Source: Marinagarivorans sp. UBA5870
GTDB taxonomy: Bacteria; Pseudomonadota; Gammaproteobacteria; Pseudomonadales; Cellvibrionaceae
Length of the DNA: 6,631 bases
NCBI GenBank assembly: GCA_002432555.1
Contig: DJFO01000029.1
Coordinates: 7,580-14,210, forward strand
Direction of reading: 5' to 3'
The translations under genes and the position numbers were made by a program. The notes below the pieces were generated by a model that did not search any database, had not been told where the DNA came from, and worked only from the letters and a program-made list of their open reading frames with translations. The first letter of the stretch is position 1; every line of letters begins with the position of its first letter. Below, one piece after another: positions 1-5,440 of this stretch.

Positions 1-446
1 CCCCAGCCGCCGTAAATGCCCTCGGCCAGGCCCACCTGCCGCGCGGGAAACCATTCGCCGACGAGGCGTATTCCTATTACAAAGCCCGCTCCGACAAAGC
101 CGAGGAGAAATCGCAGCAGGGCTAGTTGTTCGAAGGTCTGCGCCGATGCGAAAGCGATACACAGCAGGCCCGAAGTCACCAGCAGCAAGCTATAAATGGA
201 GCGCGGCCCGAATTTATCCACCAGTATGCCGATCACTATTCGGGCGGGGATAGTCAGCGCCACATTCAGAATCAACAGCGCCTTCCACTGCTCGGCTGTC
301 ATGTTGAAACTCGCCATAATGAGCGGCTTTAAGGGGGCGTGGGCAAACCACACTACAAAGGTCAGAAAAAAAGCGAACCAAGTGAAGTGCAAGGTGCGAA
401 TATTCCCTTGCGAAAAATCCAATAGGTTTAAACGAGTGGAACTCAT
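1..446 (-). CDS. narK: Nitrate/nitrite MFS transporter, NarK/NasA type (N-terminal part, runs off left edge)
   Basis: This inner-membrane major facilitator of the nitrate/nitrite porter (NNP) family imports nitrate and/or exchanges nitrite. About 148 residues are present, roughly the first four membrane segments of a protein usually near 400-490 residues; the 3' end lies outside the window. Visible family marks are the hydrophobic helix at 21-36 ending in WFAHAPLKP, the MFS loop motif [15 protein letters not shown] (68-82), an Arg in [13 protein letters not shown] (111-122) at the position of the NNP substrate-binding arginine, and [19 protein letters not shown] (131-149), the start of the NNP glycine-rich signature. 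The ATG at 446 has GGAG six bases upstream. A sigma-54 promoter lies about 40 bp above the start codon, so nitrogen-regulated expression is likely. The family call is firm; assimilatory uptake rather than respiratory exchange is inferred from that promoter and from nearby mobA. Confidence 0.93.
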   Translation of the reverse strand, partial: MSSTRLNLLDFSQGNIRTLHFTWFAFFLTFVVWFAHAPLKPLIMASFNMTAEQWKALLILNVALTIPARIVIGILVDKFGPRSIYSLLLVTSGLLCIAFASAQTFEQLALLRFLLGFVGAGFVIGIRLVGEWFPARQVGLAEGIYGGW

Positions 447-497
447 AAGAGGCTCCGGGCAGTGCCGAGTGGCTTATACTTGGGAAGCTGCATCCTG

Positions 498-514
498 AGC
501 AAGCGCTATGCCAG
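498..514 (-). promoter_or_regulatory. Sigma-54 (RpoN) promoter of the narK-like gene
   Basis: Read on the minus strand the sequence is CTGGCATAGCGCTTGCT. It fits the sigma-54 consensus YTGGCACG-N4-TTGCW, with the invariant GG (-24) and GC (-12) separated by exactly 10 bases. Predicted transcription starts near 488, leaving a leader of about 40 nt before the ATG at 446. Sigma-54 control, normally driven by NtrC, is typical of assimilatory nitrate transporters, so motif and gene function agree. Confidence 0.8.
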
Positions 515-599
515 GGCGTTTGCGCCGAGATAAAGAGCGCTAAAATAGTGATTTCCGGGTTTTTCTTGTGCTACTTCGGGTCGCTGTGACACTCTTTTC

Positions 600-616
600 T
601 GCATTTTAATGGTGCG
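600..616. promoter_or_regulatory. Candidate NtrC enhancer site 1 for the narK promoter
   Basis: TGCATTTTAATGGTGCG matches the NtrC dyad TGCACC-N5-GGTGCA at 9 of 12 specified bases. Its centre is about 120 bp upstream of the predicted sigma-54 start, a usual enhancer distance. It is identified only by consensus and position. It also lies upstream of the divergent lipoprotein gene. Confidence 0.5.
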
Positions 617-630
617 ATATCTGAGTAATC

Positions 631-647
631 TGCACGCAATTGGATCC
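631..647. promoter_or_regulatory. Candidate NtrC enhancer site 2 (weaker)
   Basis: TGCACGCAATTGGATCC matches the NtrC dyad at 8 of 12 bases; the left half is good and the right half poor. Its centre is 31 bp from site 1, about three helical turns, so two NtrC dimers would sit on the same face of the DNA. Support comes mainly from this spacing. Confidence 0.33.
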
Positions 648-741
648 ATAGGGTGGTTGACTCCCACTGACGGGGTCGGGATTGCTTTTGCTCAGCGCAC
701 GGCTTGGTTACCATGCGGTTTTTTCCCGCGGAGAGAAACTT

Positions 742-900
742 ATGAAGTTGGCGTTGACAATGTTCGGATTGGTGCTTCTGGTGGCGTGTGCGCCTGAGGT
801 CGGCAGTAAAAAATGGTGTGAGCTCATGAAGGAAAAGCCGGAGGGGGAATGGACGCTCAACGAGGCAAAGGACTATGCCAAAAACTGTCTTTTCAAGTAG
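742..900 (+). CDS. Small DUF3012 family lipoprotein
   Basis: This 52-residue protein of unknown function is predicted to be a lipid-anchored outer-membrane-facing lipoprotein. A hydrophobic signal (residues 3-14) ends in the lipobox L-V-A-C with the acylated Cys at 16; the next residue is Ala rather than Asp, which favours outer-membrane sorting. The mature part begins CAPEVGS and continues KKWCELMKEKPEGEWTLNEA, ending YAKNC-LFK. The APEVGS...WC...MKEKP.G.WT.NEA pattern and the size are those of DUF3012. The mature chain has two further cysteines (26 and 49) that could form a disulfide. The ATG at 742 was chosen over longer in-frame starts because GGAGAG lies just upstream and the signal peptide begins directly. 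It is followed after 12 bp by the DUF1461 gene, probably in one transcript. Confidence 0.85.
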   Translation: MKLALTMFGLVLLVACAPEVGSKKWCELMKEKPEGEWTLNEAKDYAKNCLFK

Positions 901-912
901 AGGAGTGCGCTT

Positions 913-1680
913 ATGCGATTGTGGCACAGTGTCGGAGCGACCGCGTTGGCAATCACCGGGTTGATGGTCGCTTTATCGGCGAGTTGGCTGGTGCTTGCCC
1001 GTTTCGATTTTTCCTACGGATTTTGGCACGACCACGCCGGCATAGGTTCGGCCATCGACCGATTTGCGCCGACGAATCTCTACAGGCATGGCTTTCACCT
1101 GACAACCCGCGACGAACGAATAGCGCTTTTCGCCGGCATCAACGCCGCGATTCACGATCACGGCGCCGGGCTCGAGGCGCTCAGCTACCGCGTGCCCGGC
1201 CAGCCAGAGCAAAGCTTGCTGCGAGAACCGGAAATTGTCCATTTAAAGGATGTAGCGCATCTGATCGACCTCGCGCGCATGTATATGGCGGGGGCCGCGG
1301 TGGTTTGGTTAGCTCTGTGGCTGTACTGCATTTTCGCGCTCAAACCTCCACCGTCGCTCGGCAGCCAGCTGGTGGGGACTTTAGTCCTCATAATTGCGCT
1401 AACCGTTCTGGTGGTGGCGCTTGGCCCGGTCGACGTGTTTTATGCGCTGCATGTCTGGCTCTTCCCGGAGGGTCATCAATGGTTTTTTTATTATCAAGAT
1501 TCTCTGATGTCCACGATGATGTTTGCACCGCAACTCTTTGGCTGGATCGCTCTCGAATGGCTCGTCCTTGCGGTGGTCTCCTTTGTTATTCTGCAGGTCG
1601 GCGCGGGTAAACTGGTAAGCAAAATTCAGACATTTAAACAAAAAAGCAGGGAGCGAGCGCTCCCTGATGTCCTCAAGTAA
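913..1680 (+). CDS. DUF1461 integral membrane protein
   Basis: This inner-membrane protein of 255 residues has unknown biochemical function. Four hydrophobic segments are seen, at about 7-29, 122-143, 151-171 and 211-231. A polar loop of about 90 residues lies between the first two, probably on the periplasmic side, and the C-terminal tail is basic. Family marks are EPEIVHLKDV (105-114) just before the second helix and FPEGHQWFFYYQDSL (184-198) between helices three and four, followed by MFAPQLFG. These correspond to the DUF1461 pattern of an HL-DV motif and F-x-W-x-F-x-x-D-S/T-L before a Pro-containing turn. The ribosome site AGAGGAG overlaps the stop of the DUF3012 gene, 12 bp upstream, so the two are probably co-transcribed. 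The last ten codons contain the terminator hairpin of the convergent porin gene. Confidence 0.85.
   Translation: MRLWHSVGATALAITGLMVALSASWLVLARFDFSYGFWHDHAGIGSAIDRFAPTNLYRHGFHLTTRDERIALFAGINAAIHDHGAGLEALSYRVPGQPEQSLLREPEIVHLKDVAHLIDLARMYMAGAAVVWLALWLYCIFALKPPPSLGSQLVGTLVLIIALTVLVVALGPVDVFYALHVWLFPEGHQWFFYYQDSLMSTMMFAPQLFGWIALEWLVLAVVSFVILQVGAGKLVSKIQTFKQKSRERALPDVLK
1640..1665 (-). terminator. Intrinsic terminator of the porin gene, embedded in the DUF1461 coding end
   Basis: On the minus strand a perfect 7-bp stem AGGGAGC/GCTCCCT with a 4-nt loop (1648-1665) is followed by GC and six T residues (1645-1640). It begins 27 bp after the porin stop codon. The plus strand has no T-tract after the hairpin, so it should stop only minus-strand transcription. 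It lies wholly within the DUF1461 reading frame, encoding part of the tail SRERALPDV. Confidence 0.85.
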
Positions 1681-1691
1681 ATTGCCAGGGG

Positions 1692-2900
1692 TTAAAATGT
1701 TACCGCTGCCATCAACCAGAGCTTTTTGGTATCGGTAGCATAATCGTCGGCGGCGTAATCGGCATACTTGAGCGTGAGGCCTAGAGGGCCGACTTTGGTA
1801 TCGGCAATGAAATCCCATTCTTTGCCGTAATCCAGGTCGCCCTCATCTGCCGTGTAGGTGTGATACTCGATGCCCAGAGAAGCCGCACCCAAGGTCACTC
1901 CCGTGCCTAGGTACGCGTCCTTAATGCCGGTGCCGATGGTCATAGGTAGATCTCTCGATCCGATAAATTTGTCAGCCCACCCTTGAAACGCATGAAGCGT
2001 AGCCAGCGGTGTCGAGAATGCCGCGCGACCTTCGTCAGACTCGAGCACTTCGTAACCCCCTTTAAAATTCAGCTTGCTGCTGCCCACTGGCAAGCTGGCC
2101 AAAATTTCGCCCAGTAGGTAATTTGCCGAATAGTCTACCGGGTTGTCGGCCGCGTCCTGTTGTTTCGCAAATTCCAGGTTATAGGAAATTAGCTGGCCGG
2201 CTTTGCCCTGCCAGCGCAGGCCGAAGGTATCGCTGGACAGCACCTGGAATGCCTTGTCTTCCAACAAATAGCCGTAGCCAACGAGGGAACCCACTGAAGT
2301 ATCATATTTGGCGTTTAAGAGATGCGTTTCGTGGTTATGATCGTACAGCTCGGCAAATACCCGGTTAACATCGGTGATGTACGCATAAAAAAAGGCCAGC
2401 CCAGTGACGGGTTTGCTTGTTAAGCTGAAGGCATCGTAGGTTTGCTCGTCTTGCCGCCAACCGACGCCACCGACAAATCTCTGGTTGTCCAAATTAATGC
2501 GCTGCCGGCCGTATTTTGCACTGGTCGGTCCCTTCGTGTAACTGACAAAAGATTGATTGATTTCCGTTACCTCCTGATCGGCAATTACGGCAGTCCCTTT
2601 ATTTGCCACGCCGGTTGAATAATCATCTTTGCCGACTTCGGTAGTATCATCGACTTCCAGCGTTAACCCGAATCCGTCATAGGTGCCGGATGTGTAAGTT
2701 AGCCGGGTTTTTAATGTAGTAGCTGCGGCATCTTCGGTGCCTCGCTGGTCCACGTCTTCGTAGCGGAAACGCAAATGCAGCTGCGTTTTTCCCGCTTTGA
2801 TGGCTTCGGTAATCGAGGCGGCATCTTCGGCATAAGCGGGTAACGCAAATGCCGACAACGCGGCCGCCAAAGGGGCTATTTTTTTTCGCAAAAATTTCAT
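1692..2900 (-). CDS. Outer-membrane beta-barrel porin, alginate-export (AlgE)-like family
   Basis: This outer-membrane channel has 402 residues. A signal peptide has the basic start MKFLRKK, a hydrophobic core and likely cleavage after AYA (residue 24). The mature chain has alternating hydrophobic/polar strands, many Tyr and Gly residues and a C-terminal Phe (LMAAVTF), the usual barrel-assembly signal. Family-like blocks are LHLRFRYEDVDQ (41-52), TTLKTRLTYTSGTYDGF (61-77), YGRQRINLDNQRFVGGVGWR (130-149) and YDAFSLTSKP (155-164). They resemble the group annotated as alginate export family proteins in marine gammaproteobacteria; that label does not establish the substrate. The ATG at 2900 is preferred to an in-frame GTG at 2909 because TTGGAG lies 8 bases before the ATG. 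A terminator follows the gene. Neighbouring narK and mobA make a nitrogen-linked role possible but unproven. Confidence 0.8.
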   Translation of the reverse strand: MKFLRKKIAPLAAALSAFALPAYAEDAASITEAIKAGKTQLHLRFRYEDVDQRGTEDAAATTLKTRLTYTSGTYDGFGLTLEVDDTTEVGKDDYSTGVANKGTAVIADQEVTEINQSFVSYTKGPTSAKYGRQRINLDNQRFVGGVGWRQDEQTYDAFSLTSKPVTGLAFFYAYITDVNRVFAELYDHNHETHLLNAKYDTSVGSLVGYGYLLEDKAFQVLSSDTFGLRWQGKAGQLISYNLEFAKQQDAADNPVDYSANYLLGEILASLPVGSSKLNFKGGYEVLESDEGRAAFSTPLATLHAFQGWADKFIGSRDLPMTIGTGIKDAYLGTGVTLGAASLGIEYHTYTADEGDLDYGKEWDFIADTKVGPLGLTLKYADYAADDYATDTKKLWLMAAVTF

Positions 2901-3291
2901 AGAGACCACTCCAAATGGTGAATAGTGAAAAGGGTTTGTTAAAGGATGTTGATGTTTATGCGCGCTTCCTGGCGTTTTCGTTTTTAGATCTTATGAAAGG
3001 ATTTGCGACATATTTCTGGCGGACAGCCAGATGCGCTGCGAAATGGATGGGAATTATCGCGGACGCCGCTGATGCCAGAGAGCTGCGGCGACGCGTGCGG
3101 GGATTTAAATCGACTAACATCGCATTTTCCGTTGGGCCATGTGGGCTGGTGAAAAGGTTCGTGCCGGTAATCGGATGTTCGGCGACCGAGTTCTGCTTTC
3201 GAGTATTCCGCCTGTTCGCAGAGCTGTTTTTGGGGCGCTCGGGCGTTCTTCTTGGCGCTTATTGAGGCAATTATCCGCGGCATTCCCTTAA

Positions 3292-3308
3292 TGGCAATTC
3301 CCTTGCCA
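3292..3308 (-). promoter_or_regulatory. Sigma-54-like palindrome upstream of the porin
   Basis: TGGCAATTCCCTTGCCA is a perfect 6-bp inverted repeat with a 5-nt spacer. On the minus strand TGGCAAGGGAATTGCC has GG and GC exactly 10 bases apart, fitting the sigma-54 pattern and pointing at the porin. Because the site is symmetric it also fits on the plus strand, so it could instead be a repressor or activator operator. A weak NtrC-like dyad (CGCACCAAAATTGTGAT, 8 of 12) lies at 3407-3423, about 130 bp upstream for minus-strand transcription. Confidence 0.38.
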
Positions 3309-3421
3309 AGCGGTACCTCCGCGCGGAAAATTTTTTTTAATTCAAGAAAATCAGAACCTTGAGGCGAATACTGGCGAGTCGTAAACAATTTGGAAGCTAT
3401 TCGGTCCGCACCAAAATTGTG

Positions 3422-3466
3422 ATGCTGGAAATGAAATATGGGCCAGCATGAGGCTCGGTAACGAGC
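3422..3466. repeat. Two adjacent hairpin-forming inverted repeats
   Basis: ATGCTGG (3422-3428) pairs with CCAGCAT (3443-3449) across a 14-nt loop. It is followed at once by GCTCG-GTAA-CGAGC (3453-3466), a 5-bp stem closed by a GNRA-type GUAA loop in the plus-strand RNA. A 10-bp palindrome CTCGCGCGAG follows at 3487-3496. Neither hairpin is followed by a T-tract, so they are not typical terminators. Function unknown. Confidence 0.4.
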
Positions 3467-3527
3467 GCGCCTGTCCTGCGATGGTGCTCGCGCGAGTCAT
3501 TCAGGTAACGGTTGTAGAGGCAGCGGC

Positions 3528-3568
3528 CCAGCAGGTCGTGGCTCAGAAATTTCCGGACCACCTGCTGG
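3528..3568. repeat. 9-bp perfect inverted repeat downstream of the lectin gene
   Basis: CCAGCAGGT (3528-3536) is the exact reverse complement of ACCTGCTGG (3560-3568), with a 23-nt spacer. It lies 56 bp beyond the stop codon of the minus-strand lectin gene and could form a 3' UTR stem-loop protecting or ending that transcript. There is no T-tract. Confidence 0.4.
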
Positions 3569-3623
3569 AGGGGCAGATATTTATGTGAGGAGAGCGCCTT
3601 CCATGAGGGCAGAAGGCTGCTGA

Positions 3624-4406
3624 TCAGGGATGCTCGGATTTGGTCCGATTTGGAGCGATTTCGATCAACCGCCATTGCTGGTTGTCGCCGCCCCAGAAGG
3701 TCCAGAGACACACGGGGCCGTTATCTCGCTGATTCATCTCATACACGTCCAGTGTCTGGTTGCTGTAGCGAGAACCTATGCGGAAGAAGCCGCCGTTGAG
3801 CGGTTGGATAATCCAGTGTTGATCCCAGCTGTTCATCCAGGGCAATTGCTGCAATTTTGCACCATCGCGCGTACTGAGGTCTTGGGTCTCGAGCGTTTTC
3901 CCGCTGTGCATCGCTTTGATCGAGTAGTAACCGTTGCCGAGGTCATCGATTTGCCAGAGCTGATGGGGACTTTCGGTAAAGTTCTGCTGAACCAGCACGG
4001 CGCCATCGTCGGTACTGCCGCCGTCGACTGCCAGCGCTTTTCCGCTCGAGCGCGACACTATGGCGTAGGTCCCCGGCTGCAACCGTTTGCCAGCCACCGC
4101 TTCGAGTGGAACTCCGGAACTGGAAGAGCTGGAGGATTGAGCGAGCAGACTTGGATCGAGGACCAGACACGCGCCTTCGGTGGTTGCCTTGAGGTCAAGG
4201 CCGAAGGTCTTGCCATTACAGACGAAATTGCCGCTCAGCGTGCGATAAACAAATCGATCCTGTTGTCCGAAAGCGACCAGCGTCGAGGTTTCGACGGCGC
4301 AACTCTCGTCGAGGGTGCAAATGGTCGTAAAGCCCTCGGGCGCTGCACCCTGGCTGGCCGAAGTGACCGCCAAGCCGGCGACTGTGAGGATGAGACGAAG
4401 CTTCAT
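3624..4406 (-). CDS. Secreted lectin-like protein: small Cys module, Ser linker, ricin-type beta-trefoil (CBM13-like)
   Basis: This exported protein of 260 residues probably binds carbohydrate; no catalytic domain is present. A signal peptide spans about 1-21. Residues 26-83 form a small module with four cysteines (30, 36, 63, 80) and the pattern VAFG....FVYRTLSGNFVCNGKTFG. It resembles the short module with V.YG....Y.Y.T.TG...C.N..FGDP that accompanies many secreted glycoside hydrolases and polysaccharide lyases. Seven serines (91-97) form the linker. Residues 112-250 hold three trefoil lobes, each ending in a QxW motif: QLW (149), QHW (196) and QQW (243). GKALAVDGG, GKTLETQDL and NQTLDVYEM are the matching sugar-pocket strands. 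The ATG at 4406 has AGGA about 11 bases upstream. Flanking genes do not explain its role; a loose adhesin or a binding partner of a separate enzyme is inference. Confidence 0.85.
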   Translation of the reverse strand: MKLRLILTVAGLAVTSASQGAAPEGFTTICTLDESCAVETSTLVAFGQQDRFVYRTLSGNFVCNGKTFGLDLKATTEGACLVLDPSLLAQSSSSSSSGVPLEAVAGKRLQPGTYAIVSRSSGKALAVDGGSTDDGAVLVQQNFTESPHQLWQIDDLGNGYYSIKAMHSGKTLETQDLSTRDGAKLQQLPWMNSWDQHWIIQPLNGGFFRIGSRYSNQTLDVYEMNQRDNGPVCLWTFWGGDNQQWRLIEIAPNRTKSEHP

Positions 4407-4560
4407 GGGTGTTGGCTTCCTGTACAGCTGTTATGGTTATATCTCGTTTGCAGGTAGACCCGCACCGGCCTAGTTTAGTTTCTATAACACGGGCCGCCGC
4501 AAACGTGCCTGGGCTTTTTAGCACGATTTGCATTGCAAAAATACTTCCGAAAGTTTGGCC

Positions 4561-4577
4561 CGATCAATTTTTGATCG
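4561..4577. promoter_or_regulatory. 17-bp perfect palindrome, candidate operator
   Basis: CGATCAATTTTTGATCG is a perfect 7-bp dyad with a TTT centre, about 155 bp upstream of the lectin start codon. Size and symmetry suit a dimeric regulator. It is not an FNR site, since the half-sites are in the opposite order, and does not match CRP. No factor is assigned. Confidence 0.4.
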
Positions 4578-4640
4578 ATGTGTGAAGAAGTGTGCATTTT
4601 GGAATAATGCCCTCGCAGTGGAGAGGATTCAGCAATAACG

Positions 4641-4703
4641 GGCTCGGCCGCGTGTTCCGCTGAGGGACTGGAGGACAGCCGATCCGACTCGCCCGACCGA
4701 GCC
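4641..4703. repeat. Long-range inverted repeat just downstream of mobA
   Basis: GGCTCGG (4641-4647) pairs with CCGAGCC (4697-4703), closing a GC-rich 63-nt segment that also contains a short GCTG/CAGC pairing. It starts 8 bp after the mobA stop on the minus strand and may shape the mRNA 3' end. A T-tract is absent and no known RNA family was recognised. Confidence 0.28.
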
Positions 4704-4711
4704 GGCATCGG

Positions 4712-5311
4712 TTAGGAGAAAGCGTCGAGCTGGAGCAAGTCGGCAGGCGAGTTGGCATTGAAAAACCAGCGGGGGTCGCCTGAAAAATGGATGGCCGCAT
4801 TTTTTCTTGCGTTAATGACCTCCGACAAAGCACGTTTACCCGCTTGGTAGTCCCGTCGAAGCGAGTCGAACTGGTCGATACTCCATAGGGCAAACGCATA
4901 ATGCTGCTGATCGCCAACCCGAGCAAAACAAACGTCCAGATCCTCCCGCAGGATATGCTCCCGCAGGGCAGCGATACAGGAAGCAGGGAAATAAGGCGTA
5001 TCGGCGGCAAAGGTCGCTACAAAACGAAAGGGCGGTCGGGCTTTTTGTGCCCATGACATTACACTTATAATGCCGGCCAAAGGGCCGGACTGATCCGGCC
5101 AGAGGTCGGGAACCACGGGCAGCTGATAAGCTGAGAGTCGTTGAGGGTCGCCATTAGCGCTGACAACCAGTTCCGCCACCTGCGGAATGGCCAGCCGGAT
5201 GACGTGCTGCAGGAGTGTCTTATCTTTGTGCCGCATGAGGAATTTATCCGGTCGGCCCATGCGCCGGCTCCGCCCCCCGGCCAAGATGACACCTAAAATA
5301 TCTTGTGGCAA
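4712..5311 (-). CDS. mobA: Molybdenum cofactor guanylyltransferase
   Basis: This cytoplasmic enzyme transfers GMP from GTP to Mo-molybdopterin, giving the guanine dinucleotide cofactor used by DMSO-reductase family enzymes, including bacterial nitrate reductases. The Rossmann-like nucleotidyltransferase fold is plain: GVILAGGRSRRMG...DK (7-23) is the GTP-binding loop with its lysine, GPLAG is at 76-80, the metal-binding Asp is in ADTPYFP (103-109), and FNANSP lies near the C terminus (184-189). It would have 199 residues, against 194 in E. coli MobA. No ATG lies in frame close upstream of the fold. The likely start is TTG at 5311, preceded by the purine-rich GGGGAGGGGAAGAG; the frame stays open another 100 codons but that part overlaps pdxH and shows no MobA similarity. 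It is divergent from pdxH. With narK nearby, it probably supplies cofactor to an assimilatory nitrate reductase. Confidence 0.92.
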   Translation of the reverse strand: MPQDILGVILAGGRSRRMGRPDKFLMRHKDKTLLQHVIRLAIPQVAELVVSANGDPQRLSAYQLPVVPDLWPDQSGPLAGIISVMSWAQKARPPFRFVATFAADTPYFPASCIAALREHILREDLDVCFARVGDQQHYAFALWSIDQFDSLRRDYQAGKRALSEVINARKNAAIHFSGDPRWFFNANSPADLLQLDAFS

Positions 5312-5347
5312 CTCTTCCCCTCCCCGAACACGAAGTAACAGGTTATG

Positions 5348-5363
5348 GTACCGCCCGCGGTAC
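5348..5363. promoter_or_regulatory. Dyad in the mobA-pdxH divergent promoter region
   Basis: GTACCGCCCGCGGTAC is a perfect 7-bp inverted repeat around a 2-bp centre, inside the 129-bp gap between the divergent starts of mobA (5311) and pdxH (5441). It sits about 37 bp upstream of the mobA start, next to an AT-rich ACAAAAATAAAA stretch that could hold a minus-strand -10 box. It is a candidate operator or mRNA leader hairpin; the regulator is unknown. Confidence 0.38.
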
Positions 5364-5440
5364 ACAAAAATAAAACCCGCTTTGCCAGATGCCGACCGCG
5401 TACCTTCTGGCGAAGGGGTGACAAAACAAAGAGAGAATTG

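Larger units (their letters stand above)
2901..3623. other. Long intergenic region (~720 bp) with no convincing gene
   Basis: Open frames exist on both strands (plus 2915-3265; minus 2984-3388 and 3397-3711). None has a recognisable domain, and no clear ribosome site was seen. The stretch must hold the porin promoter or leader. It contains a sigma-54-like palindrome at 3292-3308, a near-repeat GGCATTCCCTTA / GGCAATTCCCTT (3280-3304), an A4T8 tract at 3327-3338 and several hairpin-forming repeats at 3422-3568. If the palindrome is the porin promoter, the porin mRNA has a leader of about 380 nt. A decayed gene or an unannotated RNA would also fit. Confidence 0.5.
4407..4711. other. Intergenic region between mobA and the lectin gene
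   Basis: These 305 bp must carry the lectin promoter or leader. They contain a 17-bp palindrome (4561-4577) and a long-range stem (4641-4703). A minus-strand frame (4475-4708) starts 4 bp after the mobA stop but has no ribosome site or recognisable domain. No clear -35/-10 pair or T-tract terminator was found. Confidence 0.45.

Noticed and set aside
849..1610. Plus-strand 253-codon frame overlapping the DUF1461 gene
   Set aside because: Arg/Ala/Gly-rich translation in another frame; the DUF1461 frame has clear membrane helices and family motifs.
2901..2909. GTG start for the porin nine bases upstream of the ATG
   Set aside because: The TTGGAG ribosome site is correctly spaced for the ATG at 2900 and would overlap the GTG.
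2915..3265. Plus-strand 116-codon open frame between the porin and the lectin gene
   Set aside because: No family resemblance and no clear ribosome site; it begins within the expected porin promoter/leader and the protein has an odd composition rich in Phe, Arg and Cys. Mentioned only as part of the intergenic region.
3301..3340. Possible plus-strand intrinsic terminator (CCGCGCGG followed by A4T8)
   Set aside because: The palindrome has no loop and the alternative GCGG/CCGC stem is only 4 bp and not next to the T-tract.
2984..3388. Minus-strand 134-codon open frame upstream of the porin
   Set aside because: No recognised motif; it spans the sigma-54-like palindrome and looks like a chance frame.
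3397..3711. Minus-strand 104-codon frame overlapping the 3' end of the lectin gene
   Set aside because: It overlaps the well-supported lectin frame and its sequence matches nothing I recognise, although its middle part looks fairly protein-like.
3630..4457. Plus-strand 275-codon frame opposite the lectin gene
   Set aside because: It is antisense to a gene with signal peptide, linker and three QxW repeats; it is a shadow frame.
4475..4708. Small minus-strand frame starting 4 bp after the mobA stop
   Set aside because: The position suggests coupling, but there is no ribosome site and the translation has no domain or signal features.
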